Assembly (NCBI GenBank): GCA_030280995.1
Contig: JASXTE010000002.1
Span: 1,178,001 to 1,242,000, forward strand
Length of the DNA: 64,000 bases
Reading direction: 5' to 3'
Source of the DNA: Hemileia vastatrix
Lineage: Eukaryota; Basidiomycota; Pucciniomycetes; Pucciniales; Zaghouaniaceae
Shown here: piece by piece, positions 34,150 through 47,419 of the stretch
Position numbering within the stretch: position 1 is the first letter of the stretch
How the letters are laid out: each line of letters starts with the position of its first letter
The notes under the pieces: generated by a model
What the model was told of the DNA's origin: nothing
The model's database searches: none
Seen by the model: only the letters and a program-made list of their open reading frames with translations
Position numbers and translations under genes: made by a program

Positions 34150-35080
34150 GTCCTGAGAATACACCCGCTATTAAAGGCAACCCCTTCTCCTCAACCCAGG
34201 AGTTTTTGAACAAATTGGAGGATGGTTTAGATGTTACTTTGAAGGTAAAGTGGAATGATAATGTGGATGGTATTGTAGGTGTTGCTATAAAAGAGTTTCC
34301 AGAAGTTTTTGATCTGCACAATTTTCAGCTCATTGAAAAAATTTTGCAGACTCATAATCCCTCTGGATTGACAAAAAGATCACCCCTACCAAATAATCTG
34401 GAAATCACCACCCCCAAGGATGAAGATGTAGCTATTAATAAAACTAAATATCTCTCTATTCTAGGTGCTCTCAGTTATGTAGAAGTAGCAACATGGCCAG
34501 ATCTATCTTTCCCTGTGAATTTACTAGCACACTTCTCATACAAACTTACTGCCACTCACTGGATTTCTCTCAACCACCAACTCAGACATGTACAACACAT
34601 CAACACCCTTTGTCTTCACATTCATCCTGACTGAAATTCACCACCTGAACTCCTATATTTTTCTGATTCCACTTGGAATAACAAAGAATTCTCAAGAGCT
34701 CAAAGTGTCCACCTACTCCTCAACTCTTGTCCAATTGTGTGGACTTCAAGGCACCAGTTGACAGTAAGTGATTCTTCATGCACTTATGAATACATGGCAC
34801 TTGGTGGTGGTATGAAAGACACCATTTGTATTTCAAATCTTCTCAAAGATATATTTCCCCATATTCCCCCATTAAAATTTTTTGTGACAACAAAGGTGCA
34901 ATAGACAATGCAAAAGACAATCCGCGAAACAAGAGGACACAGAATGTGGATGGGTGTTTCTATATTGTGAATGAACAGCTCTTCCTTAAAAAATAAACTT
35001 TGGAATGGGTTACCACTTCTCAAATGCGTGCATAAATACTCACAAAATCACTGGGCCCATCTCTAACAATTCTTAGAAGG
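34150..35080 (+). pseudogene. Copia RT-RNase H remnant (element H)
   Basis: Plus-strand fragment starting in the RT connection (LEDGLDVTLKVKWNDNVDG), through NKTKYLSILGALSYVEVATW, PDLSFPVNLLAHFSYK and an RNase H with shifted frames (YFSDSTWNNKEFSRAQS, YEYMALGGGMKDT). The arrangement is like element E and it is probably the same lineage. The longest clean piece is 34206-34634. The 5' part is missing next to G's LTR. Confidence 0.8.
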
Positions 35081-35257
35081 AAATATGTCTGGGTGTGGTG
35101 ATGTGGTTATATTTCTGTTTTTTTCTTTTTTTCTTCTACCTTTTACTCTTTTTTTCTTTTTTCCCTTCTCATTTCACTTTATTTCTTTCTCATTTTGGAG
35201 TTGGTTATATTTGCATGGGGAGATATCAAAATTTTGTTCATAACTAAGTGGGGGAGA

Positions 35258-35400
35258 TGTTAAGTCACTAGGAATATGTACTTAGTTATGTATGTGAATG
35301 TATATAGACTTTAGTTGCAGTGTCTCCTGTTCTACGCTTCTTTCCGGAGTTCTACAGGCTGACACCATGCTACAGAAAGTTGATATGTCAAGTCCTATGT
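35258..35400 (+). repeat. Copia LTR start, element H
   Basis: TGTTAAGTCACTAGGAATAT begins right after the purine tract GTGGGGGAGA, with TATATAGAC inside, as in E's LTR. The right end is not defined. Confidence 0.5.
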
Positions 35401-35559
35401 TGATACAAAGGATTTTTCACAAGAGCAAAAGCCCAATGATTGTCATTAAAAAAACTGGAGGACAATTCTGAATGTTTAAATCATGAAAAAATTGGGTAAA
35501 CCAAATTGTATCTTGACCCACTTCAGATATTGCTCAATATTTTGCTTCTGTTTTTGAAA

Positions 35560-37790
35560 GAGCAACAACTTATTTTTTACTTGGATGCCAACCAAGAACT
35601 ACATTATGAAAGATAAATGAACCTGAGGTAGATTTAAAACCAGAAGTGGAACCCCAATTGACATTGGCAAAACCAGAGAGATGATGATTATTTTTGATAC
35701 CACCAAGTTTGAGGCCAAATTTAATGGTTTTTTGGGGATATTGTAAAACATGCTTGAAATGTTGGACATGTTCATTTGACAGTAAGTTTAGGAATTGAGA
35801 TAAGGTTCTGGCTGCATATTCCAGATCTGGTTGTGAACAAGATAATAAACAATTCAGCAAGCCAATTGCCCTTTGATAATCAAAATCACAAGTTGGTTCA
35901 TCAGGATTTTTAGGGGTAAGCTTTGCATTGGGTACTGGAGTGGTTGAGGCAATTCAGCATTCAATAAATCTATATGCTTTTAGCATTTTTTAAATATAGA
36001 GTGGCTGTGAACTGGATAATAAATAAATCAGCAAGCCAATCACCCTTTGATAAGCAAAATCACAAGTTGGTTCATCAGGATTTTCAGGGGTAAGTTTTGC
36101 ATTGGGTACCAGAGGGGTTGAGGCAGTTCTTCACTCAAGAATTTTATATTCTTTTAACATGTTTGAAATATAGAGTGGCTGAGAAATATAAATTTCCTAT
36201 TTATCTTTATTTTGAGTAACCTTCATCACTGGTATCCAGGGTATTTCTCCTTAATCATCCATTTCAAAATTAGATATAAGTGCCTGTTTAATAGGAAGTA
36301 CTTTCCTTCCACATATTACCAGATTGTACACATGAAAGAAAATGTGACAGGGATTTTCAGGTAGATTGTTTGAGAATACACATGGACTGGTAGGATTTGC
36401 TTGAAACTTGAGTGATGTGAAGAATTCTTTAAGTTTCTTATACCAGAATCAAGGACTTTTCTTTAGGCCATCAAGAGATTTTTTGAGTTTGAGACATGAG
36501 TCAGGATGATGTGGTCCAGAGAACCCTTATGGAAAGCAAATATAGACATATTCTTCAGGAACCCCATTCAGGAAGGCAGTTTTAACATCCATTTGATGAA
36601 TCTCATAGTTTCTAAAAGCCAATAGGTTAAAGAGAAAGTGGAGTGAAAATAACCAACCTTTTGCTGCAAAGGTGTCATTGTAATCTATTCCTTCAGTCTG
36701 GGAATAGCCCTGAATGCAGAGAAGAGCCTTATATTTACATAAGTTTCAAGTTCTATCAAGTTTATTTTTAAAGACCCATACTGTGCCTAAAATATTTCTT
36801 CCTTGTGGTTTTGGAACAGTTCTCCATACTTTATGGTTTTCAATTCTTGTTAATTCCAAGTCAATGGCATAAAACCAGTGAGTGGATTTGGAACCAGAAA
36901 CAGCCTGTGAATATCTTTTGTGAAAATTGTCTTTTTGGAAAACAAGGTTTCAGTTATTTTTGTGTCATCTTGAATGGTTCAGAATCTTTGAAGTTTTAAT
37001 ACTGCTAGAGATGTTTTGAGGGGCAGGAGTGTTCTTATTAATCCAGGTAAATGTTTTCCCAGATACTGGGACCAAAGGAAAAGAGTTTAGAATTTCAGTG
37101 ATGATTTCAGGATTGTCATTTTCAATAACAGGACTGAGGTTTTGAAGGGATGATGAGATTTAAGGTAAGATAGATAGAAAAATCAGGGAAGGGAATATAG
37201 ATTGTTTTTGAGGAGGTAAGGCTTTTTTTCTAGGGAGAAATAGTATTCCAAAAATCTGACATTGTGAGTGACAAGAAATTTTTCTGATTTGGGAGAGTAA
37301 ATCTTATAATAATGGTGTCCCTTGGCATACCCTACAAAAATTCCACATTTGCCAATGGGATCAAATTTTGATAATTGTCTTTGTTTGGGAATGTTTTGAA
37401 CCACATCACATCCAAATGGGTGAAGCCTACAATAAGAGATTTTAGATTTTGGGTCCCACAACTCTGATGGAAACCTTCTGTGTATAGGTGTCAAAGGGGT
37501 GTAATTGAGAAGATAATTTTCCATTTTCACAGCTTCCCACCTCCACAATACATCCAGTCCACAAGTGATCAGTATAATTTTTTTTCTCTGCTAGGGTACT
37601 GTTTCCCCTTTTTAAAAATGAATTTTGCTAAGGAGTATATGGGGGAGTAGCTAATAATGCCATCCCTTTATCAAAAAAAAACTTATCAAATAAGCTGTTA
37701 ACAAATTTACCCCCATTGCCAGTTACCACATTTTTCATCTTTTTTTCAGTTTTGGTTTCAGCCAATTTTAACAAGGCTTGTTAGAAGTTG
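35560..37790 (-). pseudogene. Copia pol remnant (element I)
   Basis: Minus strand, heavily broken. The integrase C-terminal part is at 37548-37183 (NYTPLTPIHRRFPSELWDPK, then GCDVVQNIPKQRQLSKFDPI, then GIFVGYAKGHHYYKIYSPK). RT follows in pieces, with MDVKTAFL-like sequence near 36580. RNase H (GFANVNWGSTSGFKSTSGS) is at 35860-35570. A 174-bp segment of RT is duplicated in tandem (about 35832-36005 and 36006-36179). No LTRs are recognised beside it. The gag half is missing. Confidence 0.8.
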
Positions 37791-38896
37791 AAGACATCTT
37801 AATATAGAAAAATAAAGTAGGTGAAATGGTATTTTAGTATTTTATTACTATTGAACATTAAAAAATCTCTAAAATATATTGTTTTACCTAAAAATGATGT
37901 GGAAAGTTTAAGATGTGATATACAAATGTAAAATATATTGTCCAAGAAAGAAAACATGTGCACTTTAAGCTTTGTATTCTATTTGAAACTCAAAAGAAGC
38001 ATATTAAAATAAAACAAATTTAAATTTAAAATATGTTCTTGAATTTATATTAATTAAAATATAATTCTTCTAATATATAAATTTTCTAAGGAAAGAGCTA
38101 AAAATATTAATCATTTGTATTATAAACAAAATTTTAAATTAAATTTTTCTATAGAAAATCTGGTATAATGATTAAAAAAAATCTCCTACTTAATATCCAG
38201 AAGAGTCACTGAACAATAATACAGCATAAAATTCCAACTTGTATCCCATATATTCTCATAAAAATAATTGGTACAACTTTTTGTATGAGCTACAAAAGAA
38301 AAATGTTATTGAAAAAATGGTATTCCCGCAAAAATCCAATTTAAAGTTAAATTTTAATAAATAGTTATTGGTTTATTAAAATTTCCAATTGAAAATTTAA
38401 GATTATTTTTATGTATAATTTTTTTAAAAAAAATGAACAAAATATAAATAAGATTCAGAATTTCAGACATTCATTGTATTTAGTTAAGATACAATATATA
38501 TTTATTAAGAATTTTTGGAATCACTATAGCTATAAGAAGGTAAAAATTGTTTTCCTTTAAATTTCAATTATTTCGCTACATGAAAGAGGTGAAAAAACAT
38601 GATTCAAGTATACCACTTGAAGAATTAAAATTATTTGAAGATACAAAATCAATTATTTCTTATTTGATATTGATTAGTACAAAGAAACTATAAAAGTACT
38701 TTATTGAGTTAAAAACTAATAAATAACACATTACTCAGGTTTTTCTTTTACTTTTTTTTGGTTTTGTGTGTTTTTAACTTAGTGCTAGATCTAAAAACTT
38801 TAAAATCCTGATGGTTCAATATGCTTCTCAGATAATTCATTTATGTACAACAAATAATATTTTCAATCTAAAAATTCTTATATAAAATACAGTACA
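37791..38896. other. AT-rich region with no gene
   Basis: Strongly AT-rich; no motif, repeat boundary or frame is supported. Confidence 0.5.
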
Positions 38897-38901
38897 ACTT
38901 C

Positions 38902-39703
38902 TGTCAAGAGTTCTTTCAAGTTTAGAAGGTTTTACAGGGAGGTCCAATGGCGGCAACAACGGGGTTTAGGAGATTCAAACTTGGGTACTTATTGCCTTAT
39001 CTTATAGATTATTTACTCAATATAAAGAGGTAAAAAGTTGGATTATTATTATAATTAATGGATTAGAATTATGTTAATGTAAATACTAAGGCAATAATAG
39101 ATAGTAATAAAAGGGATTGTAAATAGTTGTAATAAAATAGGTAAGTAATGAATGAATAAAAAACAACCAAAAGAGAGGCCTTATATAGGCAAAGGAGGGA
39201 CAAAGCACGGCAATGAAATTCTAAAAACATTAGTATGAGAGAGAGAGAAAAAGAATATTCCAGAAGGAGTATTTTCAAATAATAAAGTTGTTCTAAAAAG
39301 AAGGCTTCAAAAAGATGTATTTACACAGTATGTCAGAAATACATTAATTTATTTAATATTTACTGTAGAAGTCAATTCTAAATAAGAAATTTGAATTTTT
39401 TTTATATATTTATTCTTATTTGAATATTAAAATTTTATTTTAATTTAAAATCTATTTTTTAATATAAATTTTTATTTCTTCCAACCTGTCAATGAGCACG
39501 GTGTTAGAGAATAAAAATATAAGGGACATTTTTATACTTAAATTTAATTATTCATTTAATTTTACCATTCTGTAATTAGTTAAGTTATTATAGGTAATTT
39601 TCATGTAACTAATTTATAATTAAATAATTAAAATAATAAGGTGTGGCTTCATCCAATAAATAATTAATTATTTTACTGGGTAAGTCTAGTAGCCTGGCTG
39701 ACA
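38902..39703 (-). repeat. 3' LTR of element J
   Basis: 802 bp. On the minus strand it starts TGTCAGCCAGGC and ends CTCTTGACA. It is nearly the same as 46618-47414. Confidence 0.92.
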
Positions 39704-39735
39704 CTCCCTCACTCTAAAAAAGAAATAAAAAAATG

Positions 39736-42700
39736 CTATGATTTTGCCTTTTTATATTTCTTTAGCAGAGTAGGAAGATTAGATATTTCCTTCCCAGTTA
39801 TCCAAGAATCATATTCAGAAGATTTATTATTGATTCTCAATAAGTATTCTGTACCTTTTTCAGCAGTAACTATTCTGTCAGTTGGGATCTTATCAATCTC
39901 TGCTGTCTCAGTGATTTCATTAAGGGTCTTTTTTAGTCTTCCCCTCATTTTGGAAAATAAATCACTATTGGATGTGTAAGGTTTCAAAAGAGATATTGGA
40001 AAAACAGGATGTTTTCTGTCATGTGGAGAATACAAAATAACTTCAACTACATTATCATAAACCATTCTTCTTACAACAAATGGACCAACAAATGGGTCTT
40101 TCAATTTGTTATTACCTTGTAAATTGAAGTGGACTGTAGAAATCAACACCTCATCACCATTTCTAAAAGTTTATTCATTATGGGATTTTTCCCATCTATT
40201 CTTCTCATATTCAAATGATTTGTAATACATTTTTGAGCATGACTTCTGCAAAGTTGTTGCATTTGAAGAAACAATTTAACACCAGGATGTAAATCCAATT
40301 TAGGTATTTTATTATTGAGAATTTAGGCAGGAGTATTTGGAACATATCCAAGCCAGAGCTCAAAAGGCTTTCTTTGAGTAGCAGAATGAACAGTGCTATT
40401 ATAAGCAAATTCCAACCCAGGCAGTAAGGTAACCCAATCATGAGTGAATCTGTCATTGTCTTTATACTCAAGGCCAAAGGCACAGTACCTTCTTATCATG
40501 TCCTCTAGAGTCTGAATCATTCTTTCAGCTAATCCATCAGTCTGAGGGTGATGGGCAGTAGATAGTTTCAGATTGCAACTACAAACATCCATCAGAGAAA
40601 TCCAAAATTCAGAAGTAAATTTAGGGTCTCTGTCAGAGATTATGGTTTAGGAAAACCAGCAGTATTTAAAATATGAGGCCACCATAAGAAAGCTAATTCC
40701 TTAGTGGAAATATACATGTGAGTAGGGATAAATTTACACATTTTGGTGAATCTGTCCACAATAGCCCAACAAGAGTTATAACTGTATTTTCCAGCAATAG
40801 GTAATCCTGTTACAAAATCCATATTTATTATCTGCCATGGTGCATCAGGAGGTTCAATATGTTGCATTAATCCAGCTCTCTCACCAGTCAATCTTTTTGA
40901 TTTTTTGCAAGAATCACAAGATTCAACATATAATTTGGTGTCTTCAGACATATTAACCCACCAAGCAGTGTTTTTAATTTGGATCATTGTTTTTTCAAGA
41001 TCAAAATGTCCAGCTAATATGTCATCATGATAAATTTTCAAGAAGATTTCTTTCATAGAATGAGGAATAAAAATGACATTACTCAAATTTCTTCTATAAT
41101 ATAGATATCCTTCATCAATTGCAAATTTATCTTTCCCCAAAGCCTTCTGGTACTTTGTTGGAAGGTTTTTAATTAATGCTTGTATTGAAGCATTCTTTGG
41201 ATCATTTAATATGGTGCATAACTTTTTTAAGTCAGTGTCCTTATCATATGAATCCAGAATAAGCTTTAATAGCTCTTCCTCTATATCAAACACATGTATC
41301 CCATGAATATGAATAATTTAATCCTCAGGATCATAAGCAGGATTAGAGTCATCATTTGGTAAAGGTAACCTTGATAACATATCCACATTTGAGTGAACAA
41401 TACCAGCCCTATGAATAATTGTCATTCTCCCTCTGTATTCCTGAACAGCTAACTACCATCTGAACATATGTCTTTTAGGTGTTTTCAAGTTTAAAAGGGA
41501 TTTAAATGCACTTCAGTCAGTGACAAGTTCAAATTTCTGGTCATCTAGGTAATAATGTAGCTTTTCTAGAGCCCACACTACGGCTAAACATTCAAGCTGA
41601 GTGGCACCATATTTTAATTCACTATTTCTCAAGGTTCTTGAAATATAACAAATTACTACTTTTGATACTTTATCATTCATCACTTGTTTTTGATGGAGGG
41701 CAGCACCAAGAACAATAAAACTGGCATCAGTTTACAAAACAAATGGTTGATTGAAGTCAGGTAAGGTAAGAATTGGGGCTGACATCAAACAGTGTTTCAT
41801 AGTGTCAAAAGCTCTCTGTCTTTCACTATTCCAGACAAAAGCAACATCCTTTCTAGTCAGTTGGATAGGGGGTAAATCTATGACTTGGTAATTATTAATA
41901 TACTGTCTATAGTATCCACACATTCCCAAAAAACTCTGTAGCTCTCTAACCGTGGTAGAAGCCTTCACCTGCTGTATGGCTGCCACTTTATTTTGGTCAA
42001 CACATATCTATAACCCTGAAACAACATGACCCAGCACTTTTAAGGAATGAAAACCAAATTTACATTTCTTCAAAGCAAGTGTCATATTTATTTCATCCAT
42101 TTTGTGGAACACTTTACACAGGTGGTTGAGATCATCCTCAAATGTTTTTGAGAATATAATGATATCATAAATATAAACCATCAGCCATCCTTCAATCATC
42201 TCATGATGGAATGTGTTATCCATAAATTTTTGAAAAAATGAATTGGAATTTTTAGGGCCAAATGGCATCCTAACAAACTTATAAATACCCATATGAGTAG
42301 CAATCATCAGAAAATTCTGGGAATTCTTCTCAACAGGTACCTGGTGATATCCCTTGTAACCATCCAAGCAGCTTATATATTTAGCACCTTGTAAGGTAGC
42401 ATGTATAGAGCTAATTCTAGGTAAAGGGTAGATATAATCAACAGTATAAGTATTCAATGCTCTATAATCACCACATAACCTGAATTTATCTTTCTCATAA
42501 GAAATTAGGACAGGTGAGTTAAGACAATATTTAGGTGTTTCAACTACCTTTTCAATAATATTCATTTTCAAAAGGGTAGAGATATTATCCTCAATATCTT
42601 TTCTCTTTGTGGGAGAAGAAGAGTAAGGCTTCTTCTTCAAACTAGGTGGTATGTCAGTTAATGGACAAAATAATGAAAGTTTCATTTCTTCCTTAACTAA

Positions 42701-45700
42701 TCCTAGTTCATGTGACCCATGAGAAAAGGCCATAGGGAATGATTTTTTCAATTTAATGATGGAATCTTTATCCTCACCAGAAAGTTGTTCTCCAAAAGAA
42801 GCATTGTCAATTTCAGACATAAGAGCATGCATTTCCTTTGTAGACCTTCCTTTATATTGAATCACAGATCTACATGTGTTCAATTCTGGTTTTAACAATT
42901 TTTTGGGGGAGGAAATCTTAAATTTTCTCTTCCCATTTATCCCCATTGTGAAGCATTGGTTTGAAGGATCTAATTTTATGCCATATATGGTTAAAATGTC
43001 ATTTCCTATAATAAACCAACTGCTTAAGTTATCATTTTTCATCACAAAAAAGTCACAAATAGCTCTTACAAAACCATGCTTATATTTAAAAAACCCTGTG
43101 GCTTTGTATTTACCAATGTGGGACAAAACAGAGCCATAACCTCTCCAATTTTCAGAAATGATAGGCATCAGTTTTGATTTATAGTCTTGATCCACTGAAG
43201 CAAGTGCTTTTTCAGATAATACACTTCCTCCAGCTCCAGAATCCAGAACAACTTCACTGCTGGTTCCATTGATCAAGACTGGTGCTTTGAGAGGGGCAAT
43301 AACAATTGAGCTATCCTCAATATTCCTTATGATGTCAGCATCCTCAACTGTAGATAAATCATTATTATCAATATAAATAGTATTTAAATAATGAATATCT
43401 TCTTCCAGCATCAAGATTTCTTGTTGAGATTCATATGAAATATTGCTGGCACAATCACTTGAAGTATCATCCAGTGCTATAGTATCATCAGCCTGCTCCT
43501 CAGTTTTTTCAAAAAGATTTATCCTCTTGTCACAAACATGGCCATTCTGACAAGGCTTGTTGCACTTGAAGCAAGTTTTTGTTGCATACTTTTTTGGTGC
43601 AACAGGGGCAGAAGGTTTACAAACCTTTTCCAGAGGTTTCTGTTGGTAAGTGGAGGATTTCTCCAAAGGGGTCCTAGGAATGAATCTTCTGGCATCATAC
43701 TTGTTGTTTAGAAGGATCTCATTACAAGTATTAATGAAGGAAGAAGGTTCTCTGGAAAACTCAGTCCTGGCCACTATCAAGTCTCTCAAAGACATTGGTA
43801 ATTTATAAAGGATCCTGTCCTTCCATAACTCAAACTCCATATTTGGGTCCATTGCCCTCAAGTTTTTCACAAGTTTCATTAAGAAATCAATAGGTTTATC
43901 AGTAGAAGAGCTATATCTAGTTTTCTCACACTGCCTTTGTTGAGCCATTCTAAACTTGGAGCCACCAAATTGTGCTTTAATCAATTTTTTACAATCTTCC
44001 CAAGAGTATTCATTCCTATCCAGGAGAACAGATTCATACCACATTAGGGCTACATTAGTAAACAAAGAAATTAACTTAGACACAATTTCCTCATCTGGGA
44101 GTTTGTAAGAATTTTTTAAGTTATCAATTCTGCAAATTAATTGCTGCCAATCAGAAGAAGAATCACCATCAAATGTTGGCTACTGGTCAAGTTTTTTCCA
44201 ATTCATTTGATTTGAAGGAGCCTCCTTAGTATTAGCTTGTTTCTGAGTAAGAAGTAGCTGTAACCTCTCTAATTGTGCATTAATCAAATTGCTTAATCTA
44301 TCTGTTGAAGATCCTGGTGCATCATCAATTTTTGATGGAAACTCAGTGGTATCAACAGGCATTTCTGAATCTAATTTTACTTTAGATGAACTAGCAACTG
44401 GTAAACTTGGAGCATCCTGTACCATATGTTCCTTCAAAGAAGTTTCAGAATATTTTTCATGATTAAACAATGAGTTCAATTTTTCTTCAATGTTTGTTAG
44501 TCTGGTTTTCACTCTTGGAAGACTAGATAAACTCTCATTGATTGTTGCAAAAGATAACTGGGTTTAATTTTGAAAAGATGAATAATGATCACTCAATCTT
44601 TTCAGATTCATCTTATCTACCTCTAGCTCCAGGCAACAGGCAGATACAGTATCTTTCAGTTTAGACAAATCATTTTAAATATTTTGCCATAAAGCAACTT
44701 TCTTTTCATGGGTTGCTTTGTAATGAAAAAAATCATCAGAAACTCTCTGTAACTCACTCCTCAATGCTTGATACCCCTGTTCAGTTAAAAAACTATTATA
44801 TTTCTGAGTCAATTACATGTTTTTCATTATATGATTTTGTTTAGGAATAATATACCTCAAATATTCATCATTAATGTTAGCTACATCTGGAGTGTTTCTC
44901 AATAAGGAACCAGAGTAACTTTCCAGACTCTCATAAAACTCAGGCTCAAGTGTTTCATCAATAATAGCCATATCAGGATTTATCATTGAAGTAGCAATTA
45001 GAACTAAAGGATTAGATACATTTGAAATTTGAGCAATTTGTCTACTGTTCTCAGCCTCTACAGGTCTCACAGTCTCATCTCCTCTTCCAGAATTATCTGA
45101 AGGAACTGAATCAGTTACAAGAAATGGTACTTGAGATTCAATAGAGGGGCTTACCATAGCTTGGGTAAGACTTTGATGTGGTTTTTCTTTCTCCTTCTTC
45201 CTCCTTGATAAGGATGAGGAGGTGTTGGATTGAACTGATTTGTCTTTGAAGGACCTGCCTGAGGTGCTTGTTGCTGTTGCTTTTGGGACAGATAATCCCA
45301 CAGGGTGTTCAGCCAATCTCACTGCCACTTTGAGACTTCCACATTTTCTTGTTGCTGGGGGGCCAGTTGTGGAAGGGCTTTTGGAGGAAGAGGTATCTTC
45401 TTCTCCTGAAGAAAAAACTCTATGTTTCTTACCTTGCCTTCTAGACAGTCTATTATTGACCTCAGCTTTAGGTTTTCTGTCCTCAACTCCTTGATGTGAG
45501 TAGAGAGATTTTTACCTGCTGGTTTAAGGGCATCTTTTTCATCTTGAAGCCTTCGGAAAGCTCTTCTGGGGGGTTTATTGAAGGTTTTTGTTCCTGGGCA
45601 TTTGTCTCTACCAGAATCTCCACTTCCTCTATTTCCACATCCTGATTGATTCAATGATTTATTAATTTGAGCTAATTTTCTAGTTAATGGAGAACTCACA

Positions 45701-45771
45701 GAAGTATCCTCATCATAATCAATCAGATCCAGTTAGTCTTCACATGCAGCAGAAAAACCTTGGTCAGCCAT
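39736..45771 (-). pseudogene. Element J gag-pol
   Basis: Starts MADQGFSAACED at 45771, with a stop soon after. Gag pieces follow to 44180. The 691-codon frame 44083-42008 carries a zinc region (CFKCNKPCQNGHVCDK), protease VLDSGAGGSVLS and RT (KDKFRLCGDYRALN, MPFGPKNSNSFFQKFM). The RT catalytic box reads YIYD rather than YIDD, so one catalytic aspartate is lost. RNase H and integrase follow (HDDILAGHFDLEK, then CDSCKKSKR; NMDFVTGLP; HHPQTDGLAERMIQ). The C-terminal segment (YLLRINNKSSEYDSWI...LLKKYKK) looks like a diverged chromodomain. Stops and frame breaks separate the pieces. It would replicate and integrate J but is inactive here. Confidence 0.88.
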
Positions 45772-46009
45772 TGTTTTAAATCTAAGGTGAAGTGAGGGAA
45801 GGAAACAATAAGATGAATTAGTTTTATTTTTGCTTTTTTTTAAAAAGAAAAATAATAATAAAAGAATATAAAATTCTTTGGGACAAAAAATCAACTAAAA
45901 ATAATAATCAATTATTTATTAATTCAAAATAATCTTATAACCAGAATTTAAAAGAAATCAAATGAAGAAATAAAAATAAATTTTAATTTAACAAATTAAC
46001 TTATGATAA

Positions 46010-46260
46010 TTATCAGGATTTAAATCAACTGAAAGATATTAAATTACCAGGACTCAATGTCAACTGAAATAATTTAATATAGTTTATTTTTTATTAATTA
46101 TTAAAATTTTATTGTCAGGACAATTTGTCAACTGGAACAAAAAATTTTTTTTTAATTTATCAGGACAAAGTCAACTGAAAATTACAATTAATTTAAAAAA
46201 AATAAAAATTTATTACTTCTAGGACTAAGAACACAATTTTTCTATCTTTGTCAACTAGGA
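46010..46260. repeat. Five imperfect CAGGAC...GTCAACTG repeats in J leader
   Basis: Copies start near 46010, 46047, 46115, 46160 and 46220, each with CAGGAC or similar, then TCAACTGAAA or TCAACTGG. They lie between the 5' LTR and gag, where cis-acting RNA signals are usual. Confidence 0.6.
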
Positions 46261-46617
46261 AAATAAATATTAAAAAAATTTCAATTTACCAGACACCTCC
46301 CCCTGTAAAATGAGCAAATTAATTCCACTTACAGAGTCCTGAGTAAAAGGAAATACATAGAGTATGAAGAGTGCAAAGTGACCCACAAATAGCAATCAAT
46401 AATTACCATGAAATATATAACTATTAGTTAGTATATAAGCCTAAGTTTTGGAGTGTGGCTTGATTCCCGTTTGCAGTAAAAAATAAGTCACGTGATATAT
46501 GACGTTTGTCGTTTTTGTCGTCCACTCGTCCTTATAGGTACCTCAATGGCAATGGTCCCACGGTCTCCATTCCTCAAGATAAGGATGCACCGTTGACTAT
46601 TCAGAAAGTTTCCAAAC

Positions 46618-47414
46618 TTTCAAGAGGTCTTTCAAGTCTAGAAGGTTATACAAGGAGGTCCAATGGCGGTAACAACAGGGTTTAAGGGATTCAAACTTGG
46701 GTACGTATTTCCTTATCTTATAGATTATTTACTCAATACAAAGAGGTAAAAAGTTGGATTATTATTATAATTAATGGATTAGAATTATGTTAATGTAAAT
46801 ACTAAGGCAATAATAGATAGTAATAAAAGGGATTGTAAATAGTTGTAATAAAATAAGTAATTAATGAATAAAAAACAACCAAAAGAGAGGCTTTATATAG
46901 GCAAAAGAGGGACAAAGCATGGCAATGAAATTCTAAAAACATTAGTATGAGAGAGAGAGAAAAAGAATATTCCAGAAGGAGTATTTTCAAATAATAAAGT
47001 TGTTCTAAAAAGAAGGCTTCAAAAAGATGTATTTACACAGTATGTCAGAAATACATTAATTTATTTAATATTTAATGTAGAAGTCAATTCTAAATAAGAA
47101 ATTTGAATTTTTTTATATATTTATTCTTATTTGAATATTAAAATTTTATTTTAATTTAAAATCTATTTTTTAATATAAATTTTTATTTCTTCCAACCTGT
47201 CTATGAGCACAGTGTTATAGAATAAAAATATAAGGGACATTTTTATATTTAAATTTAATTATTCATTTAATTTTACCATTCTGTAATTAGTTAATTTATT
47301 ATAGGTAATTTTAATGTAACTAATTTATAATTAAATAATTAAAATAATAAGGCGTGGCTTTATCCAGTAAATAATTAATTATTTTACTGGTTATGTCTAG
47401 TAGCCTGGCTGACA
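46618..47414 (-). repeat. 5' LTR of element J
   Basis: 797 bp. The first base triplet on the plus strand is TTT where the partner has TGT, so one terminal base has mutated. The right end GGCTGACA is followed by ACTTC. Confidence 0.92.
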
Positions 47415-47419
47415 ACTTC

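Larger units (their letters stand above)
38902..47414 (-). mobile_element. Element J, complete Ty3/gypsy retrotransposon
   Basis: Two LTRs (38902-39703 and 46618-47414) enclose gag-pol. ACTTC flanks both ends (38897-38901, 47415-47419) as a 5-bp target duplication. A purine tract, GAGTGAGGGAG, on the minus strand precedes the 3' LTR. The LTRs differ little, so the insertion is recent relative to A. The leader (about 45780-46610) carries five imperfect repeats. Confidence 0.92.

Noticed and set aside
39069..39278. Minus-strand hydrophobic frame, repeated at 46802-46990
   Set aside because: Both copies lie in J's LTRs; the repetition reflects LTR identity, not coding.
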